The translations under genes were made by a program, and so were the position numbers. From Stutzerimonas sp. S1 (lineage in GTDB: Bacteria; Pseudomonadota; Gammaproteobacteria; Pseudomonadales; Pseudomonadaceae), in assembly GCF_025966695.1 (NCBI RefSeq), contig NZ_JAOEIY010000004.1:129706-193705 (forward strand): DNA of 64,000 nucleotides, given 5' to 3'. Each line of letters opens with the position of its first letter. Within the stretch, counting starts at the first letter, position 1. Below are positions 38,306 through 49,619 of this stretch, one piece after another. The notes under the pieces are model-generated. The model worked only from the letters and a program-made list of their open reading frames with translations. It was not told the origin of the DNA and made no database searches.

Positions 38306-38620
38306 TTGGGCCCGAAAACTCAGGAACTAATTGGCATACTGGCTGAACTCGCCTTCGTTCTCGAAAGCGATGGAAACGCCCACTGGTGCGGTTGGATGCG
38401 AAAAGCAAGAATGCGTCTGCTCAACTCAGACTACTCGGGTATCGAGCACCTTCTTTCGGCATATGGCGGCATGGGCTCACTTAACGATGTCATTCTCGGC
38501 CAGATCTGCAAAGATGGCGTCTTTGAGTGGAAACCCGGGCACATTGAGTTGAATGAAAAGTTCGCTGCGCTCAGTAGCAAAGCATGGGAGTTGGCTGATG
38601 CAATTAAACGAGCACAGTAG
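38306..38620 (+). CDS. Integron cassette 6: small hypothetical protein
   Basis: 104 aa from the TTG at 38306, the first start codon inside the cassette; a longer frame begins at 38219 but that lies within attC5. Soluble, with HWCGWMRKARMRLL and the motif SAYGGMGSLNDVIL, a pattern I recognise only from other small uncharacterised proteins. The TTG start is the main uncertainty. Confidence 0.65.
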   Translation: MGPKTQELIGILAELAFVLESDGNAHWCGWMRKARMRLLNSDYSGIEHLLSAYGGMGSLNDVILGQICKDGVFEWKPGHIELNEKFAALSSKAWELADAIKRAQ

Positions 38621-38629
38621 CCACGGCGC

Positions 38630-38722
38630 ACCTAACAATTCCGTCGAGAGGGACGGCCCAAAGCTACGCTTTAGGTTCCCTCCACCTTCGGCTCCGGCCG
38701 CCCCTCACGTCAAACGTTAGGC
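38630..38722 (+). repeat. attC6
   Basis: ACCTAAC at 38630 and GTTAGGC at 38716, 93 bp, the longest clear attC site here. The centre is GC-rich with several short inverted repeats. Confidence 0.88.
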
Positions 38723-38729
38723 AATATAG

Positions 38730-39146
38730 ATGGATCAATTTTTACCACCAATTCTTGAATGGATTAGCACAACACATGGAAGCGGCCGCCATGAGCACTA
38801 TGGCTGGGTAATTGTTTCATTATTTGCCATTTCAATAGCTAAGCGCCTTGATAGGTCCGAGAAATCAGAAAACCAAAAATCACTTCGCACACAACAAATA
38901 GCCTTTTTAAAAAGTGAACCTTTACTCGCAACTATCTACTCAGAAAAAAGCCAAGCCACAATTAAATATACAGCTTGCATCAAAGAAGACGGCGAAGGTT
39001 ATAGGATAGCAGTGTGGGCATTACAAGCAGCAAAGGAAAATCCACTGCTTAATGAAGCCGCAAATACATTTGAAGCCATCGAAGTACTTATAAAAGAAAA
39101 AACTCCATTTTCGATCTCAGACTTCAGGCCACGCAATGGCAATTAA
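38730..39146 (+). CDS. Integron cassette 7: hypothetical protein with one membrane helix
   Basis: 138 aa. A hydrophobic stretch HYGWVIVSLFAISIA (about 23-37) near the N-terminus, then a charged, mostly helical cytoplasmic domain. No family recognised. Starts 8 bases after attC6 and is followed by the degenerate end of the array. Confidence 0.7.
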   Translation: MDQFLPPILEWISTTHGSGRHEHYGWVIVSLFAISIAKRLDRSEKSENQKSLRTQQIAFLKSEPLLATIYSEKSQATIKYTACIKEDGEGYRIAVWALQAAKENPLLNEAANTFEAIEVLIKEKTPFSISDFRPRNGN

Positions 39147-39163
39147 AGTCCGTCACGAATAGC

Positions 39164-39360
39164 GCCTAACAATGCGTATATGAACTCTCCCCACAAGCAG
39201 TGAGGAAAGCTTTTTTCGATCCTTGAATCGCCCATAGTTTCGCAGACACCTCCCCGTAGACTCTGGCCAAAAATCCGTGGCACAGCTTGACCTGTCTATT
39301 ACTTGACACTCCAGAGTTGGTGGCTGACGGCGTGGTGTCGTCAGCCATGAAGCGTTAGGA
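39164..39360 (+). repeat. Degenerate attC7 / end of the cassette array
   Basis: GCCTAAC at 39164 is a good left core. The next right-core candidate is GTTAGGA at 39354-39360, which breaks the final pyrimidine, and the span would be about 197 bp, longer than normal. Inside, TGGCTGACG (39321-39329) and CGTCAGCCA (39339-39347) form a 9-bp hairpin. It may be a decayed or fused site that marks the array end. Confidence 0.5.
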
Positions 39361-39368
39361 GAGATCAC

Positions 39369-39563
39369 ATGACCGCGGTCAACATGACCCAGGAGCAATG
39401 GATAGAGCTGTTTGAAGCCACAGGACTGGATGAGGCGATGATGCACAGGTGGCACCGTGAATTTGAGCGGCGATATCCGGCCCAACATCAATCGTTTCTG
39501 CAATGGATCGGTCTTGACGCAGAAGAGATCCTGAACGTCAGGAAGTTCTCACAGCTTGGTTGA
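39369..39563 (+). CDS. Small protein homologous to the C-terminal domain of the adjacent MerR-type regulator
   Basis: 64 aa. The stretch MTQEQWIELFEATGLDE and the following MHRWHREFE, FLQWIG, EEIL and RKFS align along the whole length with residues about 116-172 of the gene at 39626. It has no DNA-binding domain. It lies 62 bases upstream of that gene in the same direction, so both are probably co-transcribed. It could modulate the regulator by mimicking its effector domain (inference). Confidence 0.75.
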   Translation: MTAVNMTQEQWIELFEATGLDEAMMHRWHREFERRYPAQHQSFLQWIGLDAEEILNVRKFSQLG

Positions 39564-39625
39564 TGCACTTGGGGAGGCCAATCCCCCCGCGGGGCCTGGC
39601 CTCGCCCTCCCGAGGAATTATCGGC

Positions 39626-40168
39626 ATGTATACAGTGGGGCAACTTGGGAAGCGCGTTGGGCTGTCTCGTAGTGCACTTCTCTACTACGACGAAATCGGC
39701 CTCCTTTCGCCATCGGCGCGCAGTTCGTCTGGCTATCGCCTTTATTCCGAAGGCGATGTGCAGCGCATGGAAAGGATAATGACCTATCGCGATGCGGGGC
39801 TCTCGCTGGATGTCATCGGAACGCTATTACAGGCCGATGGCGCATCGGCTCCTGTGGTGCTGGAACGTCACTTGCAGAAGGTCAACGAGGAAATCGCCAA
39901 ACTCCGACAGCAACAACACGTCATCGCCCAATTGCTCGGCGACGCGCAGGTGCTGCGAAAGAGTCGTTCAATGACCAAGGCGCAGTGGATTGCGCTACTC
40001 GCCTCCACCGGATTGAACGAAGAAGGAATGCAAAAATGGCATGCGGAATTCGAGAAGATGTCGCCTGATGCGCATCAGGATTTTCTGGAATCGCTCGGGA
40101 TAGCACCGGAGGAAATTGCTTCGATCCGCCAATTCTCAAGGCGCCAAGCTACCGAGGGTGATGGCTAA
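39626..40168 (+). CDS. MerR-family transcriptional regulator
   Basis: 180 aa. N-terminal MerR winged helix (YTVGQLGKRVGLSRSALLYYDEIGLL, then GYRLYSEGDVQRMERI), a linking helix (about 75-110) and a C-terminal helical domain (about 116-172). No metal-binding cysteines are seen, so it is not a typical metal sensor. ATG 39626 has GAGGAA upstream. The C-terminal domain is duplicated as a free-standing protein just upstream. Confidence 0.85.
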   Translation: MYTVGQLGKRVGLSRSALLYYDEIGLLSPSARSSSGYRLYSEGDVQRMERIMTYRDAGLSLDVIGTLLQADGASAPVVLERHLQKVNEEIAKLRQQQHVIAQLLGDAQVLRKSRSMTKAQWIALLASTGLNEEGMQKWHAEFEKMSPDAHQDFLESLGIAPEEIASIRQFSRRQATEGDG

Positions 40169-40577
40169 CGCCGGATTCAACCGAGCCTGCACCCAGGCCG
40201 GCTAGTTCCACGCTGCGGCTGAGGAGCAATCTGCCGCCCGCCTCCCCAGCGGCCAAGCTCCGCCCAAACCAGCTATTGCTGGAAGAACGACCTCGGTCCT
40301 GGGCCACGTACTGCTGACCTCGCGCCGGATTCCGCGATTGTGGTGAGGCGGCGTAGAATCCGCCCACGCCTCGGCCCGGGTCGCGCATGAATACCCGCTA
40401 TCGCCGCGACTGCGGGGTCTGGCAGCTCGTTCAGTGCTGCCTCGGCGGACAACCACGCGCCACGCTGATCGCTGTGGATGCACGAGGCCGGCCCGCATGC
40501 TGATCTGCCGCAGCCCGGAACGAATTGCCTCCCGATAAACTGCCAATTTTCACGGCCCCTACAGGACTCGCACGCCC
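40169..40577. other. Intergenic region before trpB
   Basis: About 410 bases of host-like base composition. No gene, clear terminator or confident promoter is seen. The trpB promoter should lie here. Confidence 0.5.
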
Positions 40578-41786
40578 ATGACCCAAGACTCGCGCTTCGC
40601 CGCCATGCCTGATGCCAACGGATATTTCGGCCCCTATGGCGGCCAGCTGGTGCCGCCGCACCTCAAGCAGGCGATGGACGACATCAATCTGGCCTACGAA
40701 GAAATCCGCCAGCGCGACGACTTCCAGCAGGAGTTGGCCTCCCTGTTCGCCGACTACGTGGGCCGCCCAAGCCCGATCTTCCATGCTCGCCGCCTCTCCC
40801 AGCAGCTCGGTGGTGCGCAGATTCATCTCAAGCGCGAGGACCTGAACCACACCGGCGCGCACAAGATCAACCACTGCCTGGGCGAGGCATTGCTGGCCAA
40901 ATTCATGGGCAAGACCAAGGTGATCGCCGAGACCGGCGCCGGTCAGCACGGCGTGGCCCTGGCCACCGCCTGCGCGCTGGTGGGTATTCCCTGCGAGATC
41001 CACATGGGCCAGGTGGATATCGAGAAGGAACACCCCAACGTCACCAAGATGAAGATCCTCGGCTGCAAGCTGGTGCCGGTGACCCGCGGCGCCGCGACGC
41101 TCAAGGAAGCGGTGGACAGCGCCTTCGAGGAATACCTGAAGGACCCGCACAACTACATCTACGCCATCGGTTCGGTGGTCGGCCCACATCCGTTCCCGAA
41201 GATGGTCCGCGACTTCCAGTCGATCATCGGTACCGAGGCGCGTGCGCAGTTCCTGGCCAAACATGGCCGCCTGCCCGATCAGGTCGTCGCCTGCGTGGGT
41301 GGCGGCTCCAATGCCATGGGCATGTTCACCGCCTTCCTGGAGGATGCTGCGGTCGAGCTGGTTGGTATCGAGCCGGCCGGCGAGAGCCTGGACAAGCCCG
41401 GCCGCCACTCGGCCACGCTGTCCAAGGGCAAGCCCGGAGAACTGCATGGCATGGCCTGCTACGTGTTGGAAGATGCCGAGGGCAATCCGTCAGCCGTGCA
41501 CTCCATCGCGTCCGGGCTGGACTACCCCGGTGTCGGCCCGCAGCACAGCTATCTGAAGGATCTCGGCCGGGTGAATTATCAGACCGCGACCGATCAGGAA
41601 TGCCTCGACGCGTTCATGACCCTGTCGCGCGTGGAAGGCATCATCCCGGCGCTGGAAAGCGCCCACGCGGTAGCCTGGGCGATCCGCGTGGCGCCGACAC
41701 TGCCGCAGGATGCGCACATTCTGGTCAACCTGTCCGGCCGTGGTGACAAGGACGCTGACTACGTGGCCCGCCTGCTCAACCTCTAA
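40578..41786 (+). CDS. trpB: Tryptophan synthase beta-chain homologue (stand-alone)
   Basis: 402-aa PLP enzyme joining indole and serine to make tryptophan. The Schiff-base lysine is in HTGAHKIN, the catalytic Glu in AETGAGQHG, and the phosphate loop is [10 protein letters not shown]. No trpA follows; the next gene is trmO. The N-terminal GGQLVPP replaces the usual GGxYVPE, so it is a divergent copy, perhaps a salvage or paralogous TrpB. Activity as TrpB is likely but untested here. Confidence 0.8.
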   Translation: MTQDSRFAAMPDANGYFGPYGGQLVPPHLKQAMDDINLAYEEIRQRDDFQQELASLFADYVGRPSPIFHARRLSQQLGGAQIHLKREDLNHTGAHKINHCLGEALLAKFMGKTKVIAETGAGQHGVALATACALVGIPCEIHMGQVDIEKEHPNVTKMKILGCKLVPVTRGAATLKEAVDSAFEEYLKDPHNYIYAIGSVVGPHPFPKMVRDFQSIIGTEARAQFLAKHGRLPDQVVACVGGGSNAMGMFTAFLEDAAVELVGIEPAGESLDKPGRHSATLSKGKPGELHGMACYVLEDAEGNPSAVHSIASGLDYPGVGPQHSYLKDLGRVNYQTATDQECLDAFMTLSRVEGIIPALESAHAVAWAIRVAPTLPQDAHILVNLSGRGDKDADYVARLLNL

Positions 41787-41883
41787 TCGAGCGGACGCCC
41801 CGCGCCCAACCGGGTGCGGGGTGCTCTCACGACGCCCGACGCGTATCATCCGCAGCCTCGCTTCCTTTCCCCGGGCGCCTTCC

Positions 41884-42576
41884 ATGCTGCATCACGTCCG
41901 CCCTGTCGGCATCCTGCACTCCTGCTTCAAAGAGAAGTTCGCCATCCCGCGCCAGCCACAGCTAGCCCCTGCCGCACGCGGTGTGCTGGAGCTGCTGCCG
42001 CCGTTCGATACCGGCGAGGCGGTGGCCGGGCTGGAGCAGGTCAGCCACGTATGGCTGCTGTTCCTGTTCCACCAGGCGCTGGAAGATCAGCCACGTCTCA
42101 GGGTGCGGCCGCCGCGCCTGGGCGGTAACCGCATGATGGGCGTTTTCGCCACGCGCTCGACCCATCGCCCCAACGGCATCGGCCAGTCAGTGGTCAAGCT
42201 GGACAAGGTGGAGCCAAATCGGCTGCTGCTATCGGGGATCGATCTGCTCGACGGTACGCCGATTCTCGACATCAAGCCGTACGTCCCTTACGCGGACGCC
42301 CTGCCCGATGCGACCAACGCGATGGCGGCAGCACCGCCACCGTTGGTCGAGGTGCAGTGGAGCGCACAGGGCCTCGCTCAGGCTCAGCGCGAAGCCTTGC
42401 GCCTGGGTGAGCCGCTGGTGGAACTGATCGAACAATGCCTGGCGCAGGACCCCCGCCCGGCCTATCAGACGCCCGAACCAGAGCGACGCTATGGCACGCA
42501 GTTCTGGGACGTGCAGGTGCGTTGGCACTATCCGACGCCGGAGCTGATCCGCGTGCTCGAGGTGGTAAGTGATTGA
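41884..42576 (+). CDS. trmO: TrmO (TsaA), tRNA t6A37 N6-methyltransferase
   Basis: 230 aa. It has the TsaA fold motif with FAIPRQPQLAP, the SAM-region GVFATRSTHRPNGIG and DLLDGTPILDIKPYVPYAD. It methylates t6A37 to m6t6A in Thr tRNAs. ATG 41884 starts the conserved domain; the frame is open upstream into trpB. Confidence 0.92.
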   Translation: MLHHVRPVGILHSCFKEKFAIPRQPQLAPAARGVLELLPPFDTGEAVAGLEQVSHVWLLFLFHQALEDQPRLRVRPPRLGGNRMMGVFATRSTHRPNGIGQSVVKLDKVEPNRLLLSGIDLLDGTPILDIKPYVPYADALPDATNAMAAAPPPLVEVQWSAQGLAQAQREALRLGEPLVELIEQCLAQDPRPAYQTPEPERRYGTQFWDVQVRWHYPTPELIRVLEVVSD

Positions 42577-42621
42577 GCGCGTCCCGCCAGGCGCCCGAGT
42601 CGCATGGCGGGAACTAGCCGG

Positions 42622-45156
42622 CTACTTAGCCGGCGTCAGCAACAGCCGCCGAGTGCCGTAGGCTTTGTCCAGATTCGCCGGCTGGAACGGGAAACTCAGG
42701 TACTGCGCCTTCATCCAGGCATCGATGCCATCCGCATAGTGCGGGCTGGCCGGATTACCTGACTGACCCGAGCTGTTCAGCCCCAGCATCGGCTCGGCGC
42801 GGTTGAAGTCGACGATGATGCGCATCGCCGGAACCAGCCAGGTGTCGAACCCCTCGCCCCAGCGATACGCCGAGACGTTCAGCGTGCTGTGGTCGCCCCC
42901 CGCCGGATAGGGACCGCGATCCAGATAACCGTGCAGCGCCTTGATCGAGCGCCCCTGCCCCGCCGGCAGGTGCGGCGCCAGCTGGGTACTGCCGGTAAGC
43001 CACTCGTAACGATGCAGCTTGCCCCACTGCCAGGCGCTGCGATCGTGCCCCAGCTGCGCCTCCAGCAGATTCACCGCCGCGGCCAGGCTGCGGGCCAGGA
43101 TCGCCGGTTTGTCCTCGACCTGTGGCGTGCCGATGTCGTCCCAGAAGGGGCTGTCGTCGCGGCCGAGCAGATGGTCGGCCTGCGCCGAATAGGACAGGCC
43201 GGACACCTGCAGCAGCGCTTTCCAGGCCTGGCTGTCATCCGGTCCCAGCTCATCGAGAAAGGTCTGGCGCGCACTTTCATGCAGGAAGGCGCCGTACAGC
43301 GCAGCATCTGCCGAGCTGGCGGCCAATCGGCCATCAAAGGCCATGAGACGCTTGTAGGCTTCCTCGGCCTTGGTCCGCTGAGCCGGCGGCAGAGCCTTGA
43401 TGGCCGCCTGCAACGGCTGGGCCATGCCCGGCCCGTCGAACATGGCCTTGAGTTTGGCCGCGAATGAGGTGGTCTGGTCGTACTGCATGGCAATCATGCT
43501 GCGGGTATCGTGCTTGCCGCGCCCGGCCAGCTCAGCCAGGCGCTCGAAGCGTTCCGGCGCATACCACGTACTGGACAGCTGCATGCCATAGCCGCGCGGC
43601 GCAGTGCGGTGGTTGGCCGTACCCAGCCAGCCCTGCGCCGGATCCTGATCGTACGGATGCAGCATCGGATCGGCGAAGCCGTCCCAGTCGTAACGCCCCT
43701 CCCAGCCTGGCGATGGCATCAGACCAAGGCCATCGCGTCGATTGGGGAAACGCCCGGTCACCTGCCAGCCGATGCTCTGACGATCGGCAAATACCATGTT
43801 CAGCGCCGCCGCACCGATCTTGCCGGTGGCCGCGAAAGCCTGATCGACCGACTGCGCACGAGACAGATCGAAGAACGCATCCAGCGACTTATCCGCCTCC
43901 AGCTGCGTGGTCTTGAGCGCCAGGCCGTAACCGCTGCTGAGCTGCAGCGGCTGGATCGGATGCTTGCGCTCGCCGAGTGCACTGTTGAGCAACGGGCCGT
44001 GACGGGTTTCGTAGATGATCTCGCGAACCGGTCGCTGTCCCTTGATGAAGAAGGTTTCATGACGCTCGCGGGCCGCGAGCCACTTGCCATCGGCCAGGTA
44101 CATCAGGCGCGAACCTTCACGACGAATCTGCTCGAGGAATAGGTCCTGGTTGTCGCCCATGACCATGGTCATCCCCCAGCCCAACTTGCCGTTGAAACCA
44201 GCGACCACGGCCGGCACGCCGGCGATGGACACGCCAGCGGCCTGGAATTTCGGGGAGCGAATCTGCACGAAATTCCAGTACGACGGCATCGACAGTGGCA
44301 GATGGGTATCGTTGGCCAGCAATGGTTTGCCGCCACGACTGTGACTGCCTGCGATCGCCCAGTTGTTGGAAGCGGCCACGCCCAGCATGTTCAGCGATGC
44401 CACCTGCGTCGCGGCGCGGTCAAGCGCTGCCAGCCCGGGAATCTGCCCGGCCAGATTCAGACCCTTCAGCTTCTCAGCTTCCTCGATCGGCAGCGGCTCG
44501 TCCGGATAGGTCGGCAGCAACCAGGCAAGCTTGTCGCTACCGACCTTCTGCGCCATGACCAGAGCGGAAATTTCCTCCTGCAGGTTGACCGACAGGCCGA
44601 AATTCAACAGGCAGAACACCAGCACCGAATCTTCGGGCTTCCAGTACTCGGGGCGATAACCGGACTCGGCAAGATCCATCGGCAACTTGTCGCGATGGCG
44701 GAACAGATACGCGTTGACGCCGCGTGCATACACCTCGAAGAACTTCTTCATCCGCGGCGAGGCTTCGCGATAGAGCAGCTCGGCGCTCTGGCGCAGATTC
44801 ACCGTCCGCATGAAACGATCGATTTCCAGCACACCCGGCCCAGCCATCTCGGCCAGCCGTCCCTGAGCGGTCAGGCGCAGGCTGACCATCTGACTCAGGC
44901 GATCCGTGGCATGGACATAGCCCAAAGCAAACAGCGCATCATGAAACGAAGAGGTCTCGATTAGCGGCATGCCCAGCGGGTTGCGGCGGATGCTCGCACT
45001 GCCGGCCAGGCCCGCCAGCGGCTGAATGCCCTGTGCCGGCGGCAGGCTTGCGCTGTAGCGGTTGTCCAGATAGGACTGACAGCCAGTGAGGGCGACGAGC
45101 CCGATCGCCGTACCAAGGGCCAGGCGAATCAGCGGGAAAGGCAGACGCAGAGACAT
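42622..45156 (-). CDS. Penicillin acylase family lipoprotein (Ntn hydrolase)
   Basis: 844 aa. Lipobox LTGC follows the signal helix. The nucleophile of the self-cleaved beta chain is Ser263 in [10 protein letters not shown]. The alpha part, spacer and long beta part match penicillin and acyl-homoserine-lactone acylases. The substrate is unknown; a lipoprotein anchor suggests a periplasmic, membrane-bound amide hydrolase. AGGAG precedes ATG 45156. Confidence 0.85.
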   Translation of the reverse strand: MSLRLPFPLIRLALGTAIGLVALTGCQSYLDNRYSASLPPAQGIQPLAGLAGSASIRRNPLGMPLIETSSFHDALFALGYVHATDRLSQMVSLRLTAQGRLAEMAGPGVLEIDRFMRTVNLRQSAELLYREASPRMKKFFEVYARGVNAYLFRHRDKLPMDLAESGYRPEYWKPEDSVLVFCLLNFGLSVNLQEEISALVMAQKVGSDKLAWLLPTYPDEPLPIEEAEKLKGLNLAGQIPGLAALDRAATQVASLNMLGVAASNNWAIAGSHSRGGKPLLANDTHLPLSMPSYWNFVQIRSPKFQAAGVSIAGVPAVVAGFNGKLGWGMTMVMGDNQDLFLEQIRREGSRLMYLADGKWLAARERHETFFIKGQRPVREIIYETRHGPLLNSALGERKHPIQPLQLSSGYGLALKTTQLEADKSLDAFFDLSRAQSVDQAFAATGKIGAAALNMVFADRQSIGWQVTGRFPNRRDGLGLMPSPGWEGRYDWDGFADPMLHPYDQDPAQGWLGTANHRTAPRGYGMQLSSTWYAPERFERLAELAGRGKHDTRSMIAMQYDQTTSFAAKLKAMFDGPGMAQPLQAAIKALPPAQRTKAEEAYKRLMAFDGRLAASSADAALYGAFLHESARQTFLDELGPDDSQAWKALLQVSGLSYSAQADHLLGRDDSPFWDDIGTPQVEDKPAILARSLAAAVNLLEAQLGHDRSAWQWGKLHRYEWLTGSTQLAPHLPAGQGRSIKALHGYLDRGPYPAGGDHSTLNVSAYRWGEGFDTWLVPAMRIIVDFNRAEPMLGLNSSGQSGNPASPHYADGIDAWMKAQYLSFPFQPANLDKAYGTRRLLLTPAK

Positions 45157-45234
45157 CGACGGCTCCTGAAGGAACGGCAAGTCGGTGGAGATAATGGACG
45201 ATTGGACAACGTGCTGCGGTACGAGTTGGCGCTC

Positions 45235-45699
45235 TCAGGCCGCGTCATTAGCTTTAGGCAGAGCCTCGTCGAGCAGCCAGCGCGCCGAGCGCCGGGCTTC
45301 CGCCTTGTGCTGCAACTCCAGAGCACTGAAGCTGGCTTCGTGACGACGGCGCTCGCTCTTGTCCAACGCCTTCCAGGCCGCATGCGTCGGCACCTGTTCG
45401 GTCGCCTCGAAGAGCAGCTGGAAAACCTGGCAACGCGGATCCTGACCGAGCGCCGAGTCGTAATTGTCGAGCAACACCTTGATGCGGATAGCGCCTTCGA
45501 TCAGCGGTAGCTGCTCGTCCAACAGACTGCTGGCAAGAACTCGCAGGTCGGCGGCGAGTGCAGCATGACGCTGGGCTTGCGCCTCGGCAACTGCCCGTTC
45601 GTTGCGCCACACCCGGCGCCACAGGTAAAGCGCATAGCCGCCTAGGGCCAGGATCAGCAGCAGCGCACCGATCAGCAGGACGAGAGCAAGCGGAGTCAT
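45235..45699 (-). CDS. DUF2489-like single-helix membrane protein
   Basis: 154 aa. One N-terminal membrane helix (LALVLLIGALLLILALGGYALYLW), then a cytoplasmic helical domain including ASSLLDEQLPLIEGAIRIKVLLDNY, the pattern of DUF2489. Function unknown. It starts 7 bases after the stop of the SEC-C gene, so the two are likely co-transcribed. Confidence 0.75.
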   Translation of the reverse strand: MTPLALVLLIGALLLILALGGYALYLWRRVWRNERAVAEAQAQRHAALAADLRVLASSLLDEQLPLIEGAIRIKVLLDNYDSALGQDPRCQVFQLLFEATEQVPTHAAWKALDKSERRRHEASFSALELQHKAEARRSARWLLDEALPKANDAA

Positions 45700-45706
45700 G
45701 GCCGGA

Positions 45707-45898
45707 TCAGGCGCCGTGACACTTCTTGTACTTCTTCTGGCTGCCACACGGGCAAGGGTCGTTGCGGCCGACATCCTTCAGCGGATTGCGTACCGGCTCG
45801 TGATGCCCATGATTACAGTGCGGACCGTGCACGTGATGATGCTCGTGGTCATGGTCGTGATTGCAGTCTGGGCCGTGGACGTGAGTTTCGTGATTCAT
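45707..45898 (-). CDS. Histidine-rich protein with SEC-C zinc motif
   Basis: 63 aa. The first half is a metal-binding His/Cys stretch with [10 protein letters not shown] and [10 protein letters not shown]; the C-terminus is a SEC-C motif ([19 protein letters not shown]), as at the end of SecA. It probably binds zinc through both. Its role is not known. No strong ribosome site is visible. Confidence 0.85.
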   Translation of the reverse strand: MNHETHVHGPDCNHDHDHEHHHVHGPHCNHGHHEPVRNPLKDVGRNDPCPCGSQKKYKKCHGA

Positions 45899-45908
45899 GT
45901 TGCGTGGA

Positions 45909-46406
45909 CTACTCAGGGATGAAATTGCCGGGAATTATCTCGCCATTGGACGCAACGTGCACGCGCCGACCAAGCATCATGCCGATCTTTATCTCGCCGT
46001 CGAGCCGATAGCGAATCGGACGATCAGGCTTCTCCAACAGGCGGACGATGTACTTCATGTGCTTCCACAGGTTGGTATGCACCGGCACTTCGTAATAGTC
46101 GAAACCGTTGGCCGGCACCGTTAACCACCCACTGGACTCGCCGCTGGCGAGTTCGATGTCGTTGAGATGGACGGTATAGACGAGCCCGCGCACCGGCAGG
46201 CTGTGATCGTTGGGATTGTCGATGCGAAAGCGCAGCAGGAACTGCTGCTCCAGCAGGCGCGCCTTGATGATTTCGACCTTGGCGAGCTCGACTTTCGGAT
46301 CTTGGAATGAGGCGCCGAACCAAGTGGAGCAGCCGGCAAGGAGGCTGAAGAGACTCAGCAGCACCACGGTGCTTAGCATTCTTATTCTGCGTGGCTGGTA
46401 AAGCAT
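45909..46406 (-). CDS. LEA type 2 / WHy-domain lipoprotein
   Basis: 165 aa with lipobox LLAGC and a WHy-type beta domain ([33 protein letters not shown]). This family is linked to desiccation or membrane-stress tolerance. GGAG lies nine bases before ATG 46406. Separated from the SEC-C gene by 10 bases. Confidence 0.8.
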   Translation of the reverse strand: MLYQPRRIRMLSTVVLLSLFSLLAGCSTWFGASFQDPKVELAKVEIIKARLLEQQFLLRFRIDNPNDHSLPVRGLVYTVHLNDIELASGESSGWLTVPANGFDYYEVPVHTNLWKHMKYIVRLLEKPDRPIRYRLDGEIKIGMMLGRRVHVASNGEIIPGNFIPE

Positions 46407-46544
46407 TCCGATACTCCAAAGGACGGCTCAGTGTAGCAAGCAACATTTCTGCCGCAACGGGGAGGCGCCACAAAATGAACAGTCTCACGCGCCACGATGA
46501 CAATCCTGTTTCCGTTTACCGTCGCCCTCTCGCCCTGCCTGTGC

Positions 46545-48304
<1,760 letters not shown>

Positions 48305-48308
48305 GAGG

Positions 48309-48845
48309 TTACGCGAATCCTTGATCGATCTCGGCCGCAGCCCATTCCGGGTGCGAAGCCTCTTCTATAAATACTGGGCAATGCAGCGGCACCTGCTCGA
48401 ATAGCAGGACGAGGTCTGCATTGCGCATTCGAATACAGCCATGAGAGAGCGCTACGCCCATGGGCTCACAGTCGGGGGTGCCGTGCAGGTAGATATAGCG
48501 GCGAAAGGTGTCGACTTCGCCCAGCCGGTTGACGCCGACCTCGCACCCGCTCAACCAGAGGATGCGGCTCAGAATCCAATCGCGACCGGGAAACTGCTGA
48601 TGCAATCCCGCAGACCAGATTTCCCCGGTCCAGCGCCGACCACGCAGCACCGCGCCCATCGGCAAACCCGCACCGATACGCGCACGCACCTGATGGAGTC
48701 CGCGCGGCGTACAACCGGAGCCATTTCTCTCACCTGCGCCGTTACGCGCGCTGGAAACGGGAAAGCGACAGCTCAACCGGCCTTCGGCAACGCCATAGAG
48801 CTGCTGGTCAGCAAGAGAGATATACAGACAATCGAGAATGGTCAT
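48309..48845 (-). CDS. YkuD-family L,D-transpeptidase/carboxypeptidase without signal peptide
   Basis: 178 aa. The catalytic motif YLHGTPDCEPMGVALSHGCI, followed by RM, has the His and the SHGC cysteine. No signal peptide or lipobox: the protein begins MTILDCLYISLADQQLYG. It lies 4 bases upstream of nagZ in the same transcript. That context and the missing export signal suggest a cytoplasmic L,D-carboxypeptidase in peptidoglycan recycling rather than a cell-wall cross-linker (inference). Confidence 0.8.
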   Translation of the reverse strand: MTILDCLYISLADQQLYGVAEGRLSCRFPVSSARNGAGERNGSGCTPRGLHQVRARIGAGLPMGAVLRGRRWTGEIWSAGLHQQFPGRDWILSRILWLSGCEVGVNRLGEVDTFRRYIYLHGTPDCEPMGVALSHGCIRMRNADLVLLFEQVPLHCPVFIEEASHPEWAAAEIDQGFA

Positions 48846-48884
48846 GGGCGGCTAGCTTAGCCGATGGAGGGACAACCTAGAACC

Positions 48885-49592
48885 TCAGCCCTTAGCCGGC
48901 ATGGCGACGGCATTACGCCGGCCCTTGGGATGGGCCTCGGCCAACGTCGAATCCCCAACCCCGCTTTCAGCACGCATGCCTGCCGCCAGGAACGGTACCA
49001 TCATCCGCATGACCTGCTCGATGGACGTCTTGACGCCAAAGTCGTTCTCCGCGATCGCCCGCAGGGCCTTGATTCCGGACATGCTGAATGCCGCAGCCCC
49101 CAGCATGAAGTGCACGCGCCAGAACAGTTCGATCGGCGGAATCGCCGGCGCAGCCTCATGCACGCGCATCATGTAGCGGCGGAACACCTTGCCGTACATA
49201 TCCTCGAGATAGCGCCGCAAGTGACCCTGACTCTGACTGAAGGAAAGGCCGAGCAGACGCATGAAGATCGACAGATCGTCGCCGCTGCGCGGTTTAACAG
49301 CGAGCGCCTGGTCGACCAGGATCTCCAGCAACTCCTCAAGCGTGTCCGGCTTGTCTGACAGTGCCTCCCGCCGATCGAGTTCGCGCTCTAGGCTGACACA
49401 GAACGGGCCAAGAAAACGCGAGAAAACCGCTTGGATGAGCGCTTTCTTCGAGCCGAAATGATAGTTCACCGCAGCGAGGTTAACGCCAGCCTTGCTGGTG
49501 ATCAGGCGAAGCGAAGTCTCGGCAAAGCCTTTTTCAGCGAACAGCTGTTCCGCTGCATCCAGAATGCGCTCAACTGTTTCGGACTGCGCCAT
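48885..49592 (-). CDS. psrA: PsrA-like TetR regulator
   Basis: 235 aa. TetR helix-turn-helix at about 20-55 (AEKGFAETSLRLITSKAGVNLAAVNYHFGSK) and a large ligand domain. In Pseudomonas PsrA responds to long-chain fatty acids, controls rpoS and fadBA, and represses itself. GGAGGGG precedes ATG 49592. It is divergent from lexA; the palindrome at 49620 is its probable operator. Confidence 0.88.
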   Translation of the reverse strand: MAQSETVERILDAAEQLFAEKGFAETSLRLITSKAGVNLAAVNYHFGSKKALIQAVFSRFLGPFCVSLERELDRREALSDKPDTLEELLEILVDQALAVKPRSGDDLSIFMRLLGLSFSQSQGHLRRYLEDMYGKVFRRYMMRVHEAAPAIPPIELFWRVHFMLGAAAFSMSGIKALRAIAENDFGVKTSIEQVMRMMVPFLAAGMRAESGVGDSTLAEAHPKGRRNAVAMPAKG

Positions 49593-49619
49593 GCCCCCTC
49601 CAATGACGAACATCTGTTT

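Noticed and set aside
35509..39360. Repeated short palindromes as a CRISPR array
   Set aside because: The repeats flank whole genes, vary in length and carry RYYYAAC/GTTRRRY cores, so they are attC sites.
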